Below, piece by piece: positions 55,275 through 63,246 of a stretch of 64,000 bases of DNA. The stretch comes from an uncultured Bacteroidota bacterium. Its GTDB lineage: Bacteria; Bacteroidota; Bacteroidia; Chitinophagales; Chitinophagaceae. The stretch is from assembly GCA_903858475.1 (NCBI GenBank), contig CAIOIZ010000145.1, forward strand, positions 1-64,000, read 5' to 3'. A program made the position numbers and the translations under genes. Below the pieces are notes generated by a model, which was not told the origin of the DNA, did no database searches, and worked only from the letters and a program-made list of their open reading frames with translations. Position 1 is the first letter of the stretch; every line of letters starts with the position of its first letter.

Positions 55275-55296
55275 CAACTTCTTAAAAAATATAAAT

Positions 55297-55360
55297 CATG
55301 CCGTAACATGATAAGTGCCCTTCAGAGGCTATCCAATCAGTACCCAGTACACGGCATGTA
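55297..55360 (+). promoter_or_regulatory. Structured leader of queA with a two-codon upstream ORF
   Basis: CATGCCGT (55297-55304) pairs with ACGGCATG (55352-55359). Inside, GCC/GGC around CTTCAGA and GTAC/GTAC around CCA could form two more hairpins, a three-way-junction outline. The leader also holds ATG CCG TAA at 55298. It does not match the preQ1 riboswitch classes I know. Candidate cis-regulatory RNA only. Confidence 0.4.
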
Positions 55361-55380
55361 ACAATTTAAATTATCGTTGC

Positions 55381-56430
55381 ATGAAATTATCTCAGTTCCG
55401 ATTCGACCTACCGCTCAATTTAATTGCACAGAACCCAACCAAAAGAAGGGAAGACAGCCGCATGATGGTGGTAAATCGCAAGACCGGCCAAATTGACAAC
55501 AAACATTTTAAGGACATCATGGATTATTATGATGACAAGGATGTTTTTGTGGTAAATAATACCCGTGTATTCCCTGCGCGTATGTATGGACGTAAGGAAA
55601 AGACAGGTGCCAAAATTGAAGTGTTTCTACTAAGAGAATTAAACAAGCCCAATCGCCTTTGGGATGTAATTGTTGACCCTGCACGTAAAATTAGGGTGGG
55701 CAATAAACTATATTTTGGAGAGAATGATGAATTGGTAGCAGAAGTCATTGACAATACTACCAGTCGCGGTCGTACCATTCGCTTTCTTTGGGAAGATTCT
55801 GAAGAGAGCTTCCGCCAAATGCTTGATTTTTTAGGTGAAACCCCATTGCCTAAATACATTAAACGCAAACCAGATGAAGACGATAAAGAACGTTATCAAA
55901 CGGTTTATGCCAAGCACGAAGGTGCTGTAGCAGCGCCCACTGCTGGACTACACTTTAGCAAAGAATTAATCAAAAGATTAGAAATTAAAGGCATTCGCTT
56001 TGCAGAAGTAACCTTGCACACCGGCCTAGGTACTTTCCGTCCAATTGAAGTAGAAGATTTAAGTAAACATAAAATGGACGCAGAATATTATCGCATTGAA
56101 GAAGCAGCTTGCGCTATCGTAAATAAGGCCAAAGAAAAAGGACATCGTATCTGCAGCATCGGTACTACTACCATGCGCGCCATGGAAACCTCCTTCACGG
56201 CTCAAAAATACCTTAAGCCATCTGAAGGATGGACCAATCATTTTATACATCCTCCTTACAATTTCAATATTGCTGATTCACTCGTCACCAATTTTCACCT
56301 GCCAAAAACCAGCTTACTGATTATGGCCTGTGCATTTGCTGGTTATGACCTGATGATGGAAGCTTACAAAAAAGCCATCAAAGACAAATACAGATTCTTT
56401 AGCTATGGCGATGCCATGTTGATTCTATAA
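55381..56430 (+). CDS. queA: S-adenosylmethionine:tRNA ribosyltransferase-isomerase QueA
   Basis: 349 residues from the ATG at 55381 ([19 protein letters not shown]), the usual QueA N-terminus; the upstream extension of the frame from 55315 is rejected. It transfers the ribosyl part of S-adenosylmethionine to preQ1 in the tRNA wobble position to form epoxyqueuosine. Family blocks: [54 protein letters not shown] and [10 protein letters not shown], with [17 protein letters not shown] near the end. No other que genes are present. It is preceded by a structured leader and followed by a terminator. Confidence 0.96.
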   Translation: MKLSQFRFDLPLNLIAQNPTKRREDSRMMVVNRKTGQIDNKHFKDIMDYYDDKDVFVVNNTRVFPARMYGRKEKTGAKIEVFLLRELNKPNRLWDVIVDPARKIRVGNKLYFGENDELVAEVIDNTTSRGRTIRFLWEDSEESFRQMLDFLGETPLPKYIKRKPDEDDKERYQTVYAKHEGAVAAPTAGLHFSKELIKRLEIKGIRFAEVTLHTGLGTFRPIEVEDLSKHKMDAEYYRIEEAACAIVNKAKEKGHRICSIGTTTMRAMETSFTAQKYLKPSEGWTNHFIHPPYNFNIADSLVTNFHLPKTSLLIMACAFAGYDLMMEAYKKAIKDKYRFFSYGDAMLIL

Positions 56431-56461
56431 GTTGACATTAATTTATCAAGACTGAAAATAT

Positions 56462-56490
56462 ACTCCTCTTTTTTAAGGGGAGTTTTTTTT
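56462..56490 (+). terminator. Terminator after queA
   Basis: ACTCCTC / GGGGAGT stem (one G-T pair) with an 8-nt T/A loop, followed by eight T residues, about 30 bp after the queA stop. Confidence 0.82.
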
Positions 56491-56495
56491 AGGAA

Positions 56496-56596
56496 GAGGT
56501 TGAGGTTGAGGTTGAGATTGAGGTTGAGGTTGAGGTTTAGGGGTTTAGGGGTTTAGAGGTTTAGGGGTTTAGAGGTTTAGGGGTTTAGAGGTTGAG
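56496..56596 (+). repeat. G-rich hexamer and octamer tandem array
   Basis: Seven GAGGTT-type hexamers (56496-56537, one variant GAGATT) run into eight octamers (A/G)GGTTTAG (56533-56596; the last is AGGTTGAG). The G-tract octamers could form G-quadruplexes. The array starts directly after the queA terminator. Confidence 0.9.
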
Positions 56597-56633
56597 GCAT
56601 TCAAGAGTTAAACCTATTGCAATTTGAAGGCTA

Positions 56634-56664
56634 ACTTCCAACCTCCAACATTCAACCTCCAACC
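56634..56664 (-). repeat. C-rich counter-array, inverted relative to 56496-56596
   Basis: On the minus strand the segment reads as 7-mers GGTTGGA, GGTTGAA, TGTTGGA, GGTTGGA. It lies 37 bp beyond the G-rich array and is oriented opposite to it, so the two arrays bracket a short unique core without any gene. Confidence 0.75.
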
Positions 56665-56935
56665 AAAGACTAAAAACTTCTGATCTCTAAATTTGTTTAG
56701 AGTTATATGAAATAAAAAAGGGGCTGGATAGAAATCCTGCCCCGTTTAAATCCAATATCCTATGAAAAACCAAGCTATAGACGCAAAATGACCTCTTTTT
56801 ATTGTGGAGAACCCATTAAAATGAAAAATAAATGTTTGAATGCATCATATGGCATCGATTCATTTTAATTGATTTATTTTGTACCAGTATAAGAACCTAG
56901 ATTAATTGGTTGATTTATCCATAAACTTCATCCCC
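56665..56935. other. Intergenic remainder with hairpin and 9-codon ORF
   Basis: Between the counter-array and the PLP enzyme gene I see a strong hairpin (GGGGC-T-GGAT / ATCC-T-GCCCC, loop AGAA, 56720-56743) preceded by an A-run, then a short ORF MKNQAIDAK (56762-56791). On the minus strand the hairpin is followed by a T-run, so it is a terminator reading leftward, yet no minus-strand gene exists here. A near-consensus -7 element (TTATTTTG, 56874-56881) may serve the gene at 56936. No SAM riboswitch core is recognisable. Confidence 0.5.
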
Positions 56936-58162
56936 ATGACCGATCATAAAATTTCTTTCAGTGGCTTTGGTTCAGCAGCCATCCATGCAGGTAGAACTAG
57001 AGATGGAAACTATGCACACCTAACTCCTGTATATGCTAGCAGCACCTTTGTATTTGATGATGCAGAACAGGGTATGCGTAGATTTACCGGAGAAGAAAAA
57101 GGCTATATCTATAGCAGATGGGGCAATCCATCGATGAATGAAGCGGAAGAAAAAATTGCTGCGCTGGAAGGATTTGGCTTATCTAACAATAACGGTCAAA
57201 CGCTAGCACTTAAAGCCATCTTGCATTCAAGTGGCATGGCAGCCTTAAGCACATTATTGCTGAGCCAATTAAAAAGTGGCGACAAAATTTTAACCCATTA
57301 TTCACTATATGGAGGCACACAGGAATTAGTTGAAAAAGTATTGCCCTCATTGGGCATTGAAGCTATTATCGCTGATTTGAGAGACCTCAACAAGGCAGAA
57401 GAAATATTAAAATCGGAGAAGGGCATTAAAATGCTCTATTTAGAAACTCCTGCCAACCCAACTATTCAATGTGTGGACCTAGAAGAACTCAGTCGACTTG
57501 GTAAAAAATACAATCTGATTGTTGCCTGCGATAATACTTTTGCAACACCTTATCTACAACAGCCTTTTAAGTATGGAGTTGATTTTGTTTTTCATTCAAC
57601 CACCAAATTTTTGAATGGGCATGGCACTGCTATTGGTGGTGTGTTAATTGGTTCCGATATAGAAAAAATGAATGGCCCAGTAACAAAAGTTCATCGCTTA
57701 TTAGGAGGAAATGGCAATCCCTTTGATGCTTTTTTGCTCAGTACTGGTATCAAAACATTGGAAGTGCGTATGGAAAGGCATTGCCATAATGCCTTTGAAG
57801 TAGCAGGCTTCTTAGACCAACATCCTGCCATTAGCAAGGTTAATTATTTAGGCCTCAGCAGCCATCCTGACTACGCCATTGCTGCCAAGCAAATGCGGCA
57901 TCCGGGTGCCATGCTAAGTTTTGAAATGAAAGGGGGCTTAGTAGCTGCCAAAAAATTCATTGACCGATTACAATTCTGCATTAGAGCTGTTTCACTTGGA
58001 ACAGTGGACACTTTATTAAGTCACCCAGCCAGTATGACTCATTTTGGGGTACCAAAAGAAAAAAGAGAAGCATATGGCATTACCGATGGATTGATCAGAA
58101 TGAGTGTAGGCATTGAAAATATTCAGGATATACTATTGGATTTGGACAAAAGCCTATCCTAA
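56936..58162 (+). CDS. Cys/Met metabolism PLP enzyme (gamma-synthase/lyase family)
   Basis: 408 residues from the ATG at 56936 (MTDHKISFSGFGS). Fold-type I PLP enzyme of the trans-sulfuration family: YSRWGNPS phosphate-contact motif, LHSSGMAALST, the Tyr of HYSLYGGTQE, ACDNTFATPYLQQP, and the PLP Lys in FHSTTKFLNGHG. Could be cystathionine gamma-synthase, cystathionine gamma-lyase, methionine gamma-lyase or O-acylhomoserine sulfhydrylase; these are not separable by eye. Upstream region lacks a recognisable methionine riboswitch. Confidence 0.9.
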   Translation: MTDHKISFSGFGSAAIHAGRTRDGNYAHLTPVYASSTFVFDDAEQGMRRFTGEEKGYIYSRWGNPSMNEAEEKIAALEGFGLSNNNGQTLALKAILHSSGMAALSTLLLSQLKSGDKILTHYSLYGGTQELVEKVLPSLGIEAIIADLRDLNKAEEILKSEKGIKMLYLETPANPTIQCVDLEELSRLGKKYNLIVACDNTFATPYLQQPFKYGVDFVFHSTTKFLNGHGTAIGGVLIGSDIEKMNGPVTKVHRLLGGNGNPFDAFLLSTGIKTLEVRMERHCHNAFEVAGFLDQHPAISKVNYLGLSSHPDYAIAAKQMRHPGAMLSFEMKGGLVAAKKFIDRLQFCIRAVSLGTVDTLLSHPASMTHFGVPKEKREAYGITDGLIRMSVGIENIQDILLDLDKSLS

Positions 58163-58260
58163 TAAATGTGCTCAGCCTATTGGAAAAGCAGCGTAATACA
58201 GTTGGCAGCCCTCTTTAATTTACTTAGCTTTGGAGTTGCCATTTATAATAATTTTTACTT

Positions 58261-60717
58261 ATGCCATATAGGCTGTTTAAAATTTTTCTTTTCCTTTTTG
58301 CAGGCCTTAGTGCTTGTCCTATAATTTGGGCACAAAACCAATGCCCCGATAATATTGATTTTGAAAGAGGCAACTTCACCAATTGGATTTGCAGAAAAGG
58401 ATTTTCTGTAGCTACACTTTCTGGTACTGCCCCTGTTGTCAATCAGCATGATATTGTTTCTTCCCCGAATAGCAATCGCGATTTTTATGGCAATTTCCCC
58501 GTTTTATGTCCAAATGGAAGTAACCATAGTGTAAAATTGGGGAATGCTTTAACCCGCAATCAGGATAATGGAACGGGCGCACAGGAAGTGTCATATACTT
58601 ATGCTATTCCTGCCAACGTAACTAATTTTTCGGTACTGTACCAATATGCAGTTGTTTTACAAGACCCACCTGGCACTTCGCATACACAAACTGAAAAGCC
58701 AAGATTCCAGGCCATTGTAAAAAATATTACAGACAATATAGATATCGGTTGTGTGAGTTTCGATTTTATTGCCGGCAGTTTACCAGGATTTTTACCATCT
58801 CCAGTTGCTACTGTTGGTGGACAGGTTTACTATAAAGATTGGACGCCCATCACTTTAAATCTCAGCCAGTATGCAGGCAAGACTATAAAATTGCAATTTA
58901 TAACCAGCGATTGCACATTGGGTGGGCATTTTGGTTATGCTTATGTAGATGTAAACTCCAGTTGCAATGGTGCAATAGTAGGTACTACCATGTGTCAGGG
59001 AGATGCATCCGTTACACTGACTGCACCCTATGGTTTTGAAACTTATACTTGGTATGCTGATCAAGCATTTTCGCAAGTAATTAGTACCACACAACAATTA
59101 TTATTAAACCCAGCGCCCAATGCTGGTGCAGTATATCCTGTAGTTGTAACGCCTTACTCTGGTTATGGATGTGTTGACACTTTATATGCAACATTAACTT
59201 TAGCACCAAAACCAAACTCCAATGCAGGTTCAGATGCAGCTGTTTGCAAGTGGGAACAAATACCAATTGGAACTGCCCCTTACTTAAATTATACCTATGC
59301 ATGGTCACCTGCTTCACAGGTAAGTGACCCCAGTATTTCTAACCCTACAGGTTTTGTTAGCAGCTTTGGGCCACCTACTGAATTGGTGGTTACAACAACT
59401 GATTTAGCCAGTGGATGCTATTCAACTGATACCGTAATACTCACTCCCAAATCATATGATACTTCACTTACGGTGAATGGCAAAACAGATTACTGCATTA
59501 ATGAACCCTTAACTACTACCATCAATATAAATAATAGCAGCACGAGTATACAATGGTTTAATAATACCAGCCCTGTAGCAGGGGCCAATTTACCGAGCTT
59601 TACCCCTACCAGTACGGGTGACTACTGGGCACAATACACACAAGTTGGCTGTACCGATACAAGCAGGAGTATCCATTTTGATGCCTTCCCTTTACCTGTA
59701 GCCAGTTTCAGCCCCGACAATGACACACAATGTGTAACCAAGAACTCCTTTATTTTTACCAATAACTCCACTATCAGTGATGGTACTGCTTTAAGTTATC
59801 TGTGGCGATTTGGCGATGGCACCACTACTACTACTGCTGCACCCGCTAAAAGCTTTAATTATACTGGCTTAATACCTGTAAAGCTAATTGCCAATTCCAT
59901 ACACAATTGTAAGGATAGTATTAGCCAATCGATGCGCGTGCTGCCAAATATTACTCCCGACTTTAATTGGGACAAAGCATGCACCAATGCATTAACTATT
60001 TTCGATAACCGAACTGTGGAGAATGGAAGTCCTGCTGTTAGCTATGCATGGGACTTTGGTAATACTAGTAGTTCCATATTAAAATATCCTGCACCCTTTA
60101 CCTATACTAATGCCGGCGATTATATAGTGAAGCTGACTGTCACTGCATTGGGTTGTGAAAACGACAACCGCAGCATCAGTAAAAATTTAAAGGCATTTGG
60201 AATTCGCAATGGAATCACCTACCCGACATTAACAGTTCCTGCAGGATACAATACATTAATATGGGCGCAATTTGATAGCTTGGGTGCAAGGTATCAATGG
60301 AACCCAGCCACACAATTAAATGACAGTAGAATTAAAGCCCCTTATTTCTTTGGCATTACTGATGTTAAATATCAAATAACCATTACTGATAAAAATGGCT
60401 GTCTTACTAAAGACACCTTGCAAATGCTGGTACTCAAAAAACAAGGTTGGTATCTGCCCAATACATTTACCCCAAATGGGGATGGATTAAATGATGTAAT
60501 TAGGCCTTACCTGATTGGGATGAAATCGCTTACAAGGTTCAGTATTTATAACCGAATAGGAAATCTGGTATTCAATACCGTTAGAGATGGAGAAGGGTGG
60601 GATGGCACTTATATGGGAAGAAAACTGGATACTGGCGCTTTTGTATGGATACTGGAATACATGGATGATAGCAATAAGCCAGTACAACAAAAAGGTTCCT
60701 TGCTGCTACTGAGATAA
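58261..60717 (+). CDS. T9SS type B substrate with PKD domains
   Basis: 818 residues: signal peptide (FLFLFAGLSACPIIWAQ), an N-terminal beta domain with paired Cys residues (to about 230), Ig-like repeats (CQGDASVTLTAPYGFETYTWYADQ), two PKD domains (about 475-640; LWRFGDGTTTT and YAWDFGNTSSS), and the CHU_C / gliding-motility C-terminal domain (LPNTFTPNGDGLNDVIRPYLIG, WDGTYMGRKLDTGAFVW). The type B tail is a secretion signal for the type IX system, often paired with SprF-like proteins; no sprF-like gene is adjacent. Probably a surface adhesin. A terminator follows. Confidence 0.92.
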   Translation: MPYRLFKIFLFLFAGLSACPIIWAQNQCPDNIDFERGNFTNWICRKGFSVATLSGTAPVVNQHDIVSSPNSNRDFYGNFPVLCPNGSNHSVKLGNALTRNQDNGTGAQEVSYTYAIPANVTNFSVLYQYAVVLQDPPGTSHTQTEKPRFQAIVKNITDNIDIGCVSFDFIAGSLPGFLPSPVATVGGQVYYKDWTPITLNLSQYAGKTIKLQFITSDCTLGGHFGYAYVDVNSSCNGAIVGTTMCQGDASVTLTAPYGFETYTWYADQAFSQVISTTQQLLLNPAPNAGAVYPVVVTPYSGYGCVDTLYATLTLAPKPNSNAGSDAAVCKWEQIPIGTAPYLNYTYAWSPASQVSDPSISNPTGFVSSFGPPTELVVTTTDLASGCYSTDTVILTPKSYDTSLTVNGKTDYCINEPLTTTININNSSTSIQWFNNTSPVAGANLPSFTPTSTGDYWAQYTQVGCTDTSRSIHFDAFPLPVASFSPDNDTQCVTKNSFIFTNNSTISDGTALSYLWRFGDGTTTTTAAPAKSFNYTGLIPVKLIANSIHNCKDSISQSMRVLPNITPDFNWDKACTNALTIFDNRTVENGSPAVSYAWDFGNTSSSILKYPAPFTYTNAGDYIVKLTVTALGCENDNRSISKNLKAFGIRNGITYPTLTVPAGYNTLIWAQFDSLGARYQWNPATQLNDSRIKAPYFFGITDVKYQITITDKNGCLTKDTLQMLVLKKQGWYLPNTFTPNGDGLNDVIRPYLIGMKSLTRFSIYNRIGNLVFNTVRDGEGWDGTYMGRKLDTGAFVWILEYMDDSNKPVQQKGSLLLLR

Positions 60718-60740
60718 ACAATCAACTTTATTAATACTAT

Positions 60741-60767
60741 TACCGGCACATTGGCCGGTATTTTTTT
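60741..60767 (+). terminator. Terminator after the T9SS type B gene
   Basis: TACCGGC / GCCGGTA, a 7-bp GC-rich stem with a 6-nt loop followed by seven T residues, 23 bp after the stop. Confidence 0.88.
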
Positions 60768-60821
60768 AAATGAATGACATGACCAATTCAAATTAATTTT
60801 AAAAAAAACGATCAGTAAGCA

Positions 60822-61280
60822 ATGATTATACGCAAAGCAAAAATAGAAGATGCAGCTGCTATGATGGACCTTATCAAAGAATTGGCAGTTTATGAAAAAG
60901 CTCCCAATGAAGTAACGGTGCAAATGGAGCATTTTATTGATGCTGGCTTTGGACCACAACCAGTTTGGTGGGCATTTGTTGCAGTAGATGACACTCCATT
61001 AGGTCAACCGGTAGTAGCCTTTGCACTGTATTATATTCGCTATAGCACCTGGAAGGGACAAAGAATGTATTTAGAAGACCTATTGGTAACAGAAAAAATG
61101 AGGGGGAAAGGCATTGGCAAATTATTATTTGATGCCCTGATACGAGAATGCAAGGATAAAAATTTCAATGGCATGGCCTGGCAGGTTTTGGACTGGAATG
61201 AACCAGCGATTAATTTTTATAAAAAAATCGAGGGCGTCTATTTTGACGAAGAGTGGGTAAATTGCAGTCTCAATTTTTAG
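60822..61280 (+). CDS. GNAT family N-acetyltransferase
   Basis: 152-residue acetyltransferase. Acetyl-CoA-binding motif A is [23 protein letters not shown] (about 85-105), with motif [18 protein letters not shown] near the C-terminus. The pattern is closest to diamine (spermidine/spermine-type) or amino-acid acetyltransferases, but the substrate is undetermined. It ends 20 bp before the icd start on the same strand, so the two may be co-transcribed. Confidence 0.93.
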   Translation: MIIRKAKIEDAAAMMDLIKELAVYEKAPNEVTVQMEHFIDAGFGPQPVWWAFVAVDDTPLGQPVVAFALYYIRYSTWKGQRMYLEDLLVTEKMRGKGIGKLLFDALIRECKDKNFNGMAWQVLDWNEPAINFYKKIEGVYFDEEWVNCSLNF

Positions 61281-61300
61281 AACAATTATTTGACCCTATT

Positions 61301-62611
61301 ATGTCTGCAAAAATTACCTTGGGTAGCAATGGAAAGCTCCTCGTACCCAATCATCCAACGATACCATTTATTGAAGGCGACGGCATTGGTCCGGAAATAT
61401 GGAAAGTAGCGCAGAAAGTATTTGATACAGCTGTAGCAAAGGCCTATAATGGCGAAAGAAAAATTGAATGGAAAGAAATGCTGGCAGGAGAAAAAGCATT
61501 TAAACAAACAGGGGAATGGTTACCTGCTGCAACGCTTCAAACTGCAAAAGACTATATTATTTCCATCAAAGGACCATTAACTACTCCCATTGGTGGTGGC
61601 ATTCGCTCATTGAATGTTGCTATGCGCCAGGACCTTGACCTATTTGCCTGTGTAAGACCAGTGAAATGGTTCAAGGGTGTTCCCTCACCTGTTATTCATC
61701 CTGAGCAAGTGAATATGACCATCTTTAGAGAGAATACAGAAGACATCTATGCAGGTATTGAATGGAAGGCTGGTTCACCAGAAGCCATGAAATTCGAAAA
61801 ATTTTTATTGGAAGAAATGGGTGTTACCAGTGTTCGTTTTCCCGGCGATTCTAGTTATGGAGTAAAGCCGGTTTCTTCACAGGGAAGTAAAAGGTTGGTA
61901 AGGGCTGCCATTAAATATGCACTTGAAAATAACCTACCCTCCGTAACCTTGGTACACAAAGGAAATATTATGAAATTCACAGAGGGTGGCTTTAAGAATT
62001 GGGGATACGAAGTTGCGCGACAAGAATATGGGGACGCTACTTTTACCTGGGACGAATGGGATCAGTTGAAAAAACAATTTGGAGAAGCGCATGCCAACGA
62101 AATGCAACGCAAAGCCCTGCATGATGGAAAATTACTTGTAAAAGACATGATTGCCGATAATTTTTTACAGCAGATATTAATTGCACCAAAAGATTTTTCA
62201 GTAGTTGCTACACTAAATTTGAATGGCGACTATATCTCCGATGCATTGGCTGCAGAAGTGGGTGGTATTGGAATTGCCCCCGGAGCAAATATCAACTATA
62301 ATACTGGTTATGCTGTATTTGAAGCTACCCATGGCACTGCACCTAAATTTGCAGGTACCGATAGTATGAATCCATCTTCTGTTATTTTAAGCGGCTGTAT
62401 GATGCTGGAGTATATGGAATGGAAGGAAGCTGCTGAGCTTATCTCTTCCGCGTTACAAGCCGCCATCATGCGCAAGAGAGTTACCATCGATTTCTATAAC
62501 TTAATGAATGGTGCCACGCTATTAAAAACTAGTGAGTTCGGCGATGAAATTATTGCCAATATGGGGGTGGTAATAGGTGATGCGCAGTTAAAGAAAAGTA
62601 GTAGTCTGTAA
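61301..62611 (+). CDS. icd: NADP-dependent isocitrate dehydrogenase, E. coli Icd type
   Basis: 436 residues from the ATG at 61301 ([13 protein letters not shown]); the frame extends to 61253 inside the GNAT gene, which I reject. Oxidative decarboxylation of isocitrate to 2-oxoglutarate. Blocks: [14 protein letters not shown], the substrate/phosphorylation loop [37 protein letters not shown], the [13 protein letters not shown] region and [14 protein letters not shown] with NPSSVILSG. This is the subfamily I enzyme. A second, subfamily II isocitrate dehydrogenase lies 635 bp downstream. Confidence 0.95.
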   Translation: MSAKITLGSNGKLLVPNHPTIPFIEGDGIGPEIWKVAQKVFDTAVAKAYNGERKIEWKEMLAGEKAFKQTGEWLPAATLQTAKDYIISIKGPLTTPIGGGIRSLNVAMRQDLDLFACVRPVKWFKGVPSPVIHPEQVNMTIFRENTEDIYAGIEWKAGSPEAMKFEKFLLEEMGVTSVRFPGDSSYGVKPVSSQGSKRLVRAAIKYALENNLPSVTLVHKGNIMKFTEGGFKNWGYEVARQEYGDATFTWDEWDQLKKQFGEAHANEMQRKALHDGKLLVKDMIADNFLQQILIAPKDFSVVATLNLNGDYISDALAAEVGGIGIAPGANINYNTGYAVFEATHGTAPKFAGTDSMNPSSVILSGCMMLEYMEWKEAAELISSALQAAIMRKRVTIDFYNLMNGATLLKTSEFGDEIIANMGVVIGDAQLKKSSSL

Positions 62612-62632
62612 TGTTGTGGAGGGGTTGAGGAC

Positions 62633-62670
62633 GGATACTGGATTCTGGATACTAGATACTGGATGCTAAG
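62633..62670 (+). repeat. Left heptamer array of the four-helix-bundle cassette
   Basis: Consecutive 7-mers ACTGGAT, TCTGGAT, ACTAGAT, ACTGGAT, GCTA.. after a leading GGAT. It is the inverted partner of 63156-63199. The stop codon (TAG) of the minus-strand gene (62666-62668) is contributed by this array. Immediately upstream is GGGGTTGAGG (62621-62630), like units of the array at 56.5 kb. Confidence 0.85.
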
Positions 62671-63043
62671 ACGGGAATTCATTATGACTACGGTCTACTG
62701 CTATGATAAAATTTTGGAGCTTTTTCCCTAAATGTTCCAGTTTTTGGTGCAATGAGTGATAAAGGATTTCATCTTTTAAAGAGGCAGTTTCAAAGAGTAT
62801 TTCAAGATGGTCAATCGTTTCATCATTTGAGGATAATGAATAAATGAGAAACTTTATAAACGCTGCTTTATACCTTCTTCTTCCATAACCTTCCACTATA
62901 CAACTCCTAACTGTTTTACTTGATCTTCTGATTTGCTGCGCTTCTTCAAATTGTTCAAATTTTGGTAGAAGTAAAGTCATTTTATGAATCTCTATTGTCA
63001 GATCTCGAGATATTCGCCATATTTCCAAGTTTTTGTAACTCAT
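62666..63043 (-). CDS. Four helix bundle protein (23S rRNA IVS / S23 family)
   Basis: About 125 residues from the ATG at 63043 ([15 protein letters not shown]). The pattern [21 protein letters not shown], the central [20 protein letters not shown] (Ser-Asn-IAEG-like signature with IVEGYGR) and the final LxxLxxxLxxFI helix match the S23/bAvd-type four helix bundle family. First found in ORFs of rRNA intervening sequences; relatives serve diversity-generating retroelements. No reverse transcriptase or variable gene is seen. The gene is bounded by inverted heptamer arrays and has a GTAGCA/TGCTAC hairpin (63055-63078) just upstream. Function unknown. Confidence 0.88.
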   Translation of the reverse strand: MSYKNLEIWRISRDLTIEIHKMTLLLPKFEQFEEAQQIRRSSKTVRSCIVEGYGRRRYKAAFIKFLIYSLSSNDETIDHLEILFETASLKDEILYHSLHQKLEHLGKKLQNFIIAVDRSHNEFPS

Positions 63044-63155
63044 GAATATTCCTTGTAGCACCAAATTAATAATGCTACCCTCCGATTTTATTTAATCCTG
63101 CCTGTATTACCAACCAAAAAATCCTGTTTTTTAACCCAGAACCTAGCACTACTTT

Positions 63156-63199
63156 CCAGTATCTAATATCCAGTATCTAGCATCCAGCATCCAGTATCC
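63156..63199 (-). repeat. Right heptamer array of the four-helix-bundle cassette
   Basis: Minus-strand 7-mers ACTGGAT, GCTGGAT, GCTAGAT, ACTGGAT, ATTAGAT, ACTGG. Read inward from both ends, the outer 32 positions match the left array at 30 places. It ends 25 bp before the -7 element of the downstream gene. Confidence 0.85.
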
Positions 63200-63223
63200 C
63201 TTCCCACTTTCCCTTCCTTGATG

Positions 63224-63231
63224 TACATTTG
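63224..63231 (+). promoter_or_regulatory. -7 promoter element of the second isocitrate dehydrogenase gene
   Basis: TACATTTG, exact TAnnTTTG, 15 bp before the ATG at 63247, so the gene has its own promoter independent of the upstream icd. Confidence 0.6.
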
Positions 63232-63246
63232 CAAAAAAACTGAATC

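Noticed and set aside
56665-56935. SAM-sensing riboswitch before the Cys/Met enzyme gene
   Set aside because: No S-box, SAM-II or related core could be recognised; only a simple hairpin is present.
62633-63199. Short tandem repeats as a CRISPR array
   Set aside because: The units are contiguous 7-mers without spacers, and no cas genes occur in the window.
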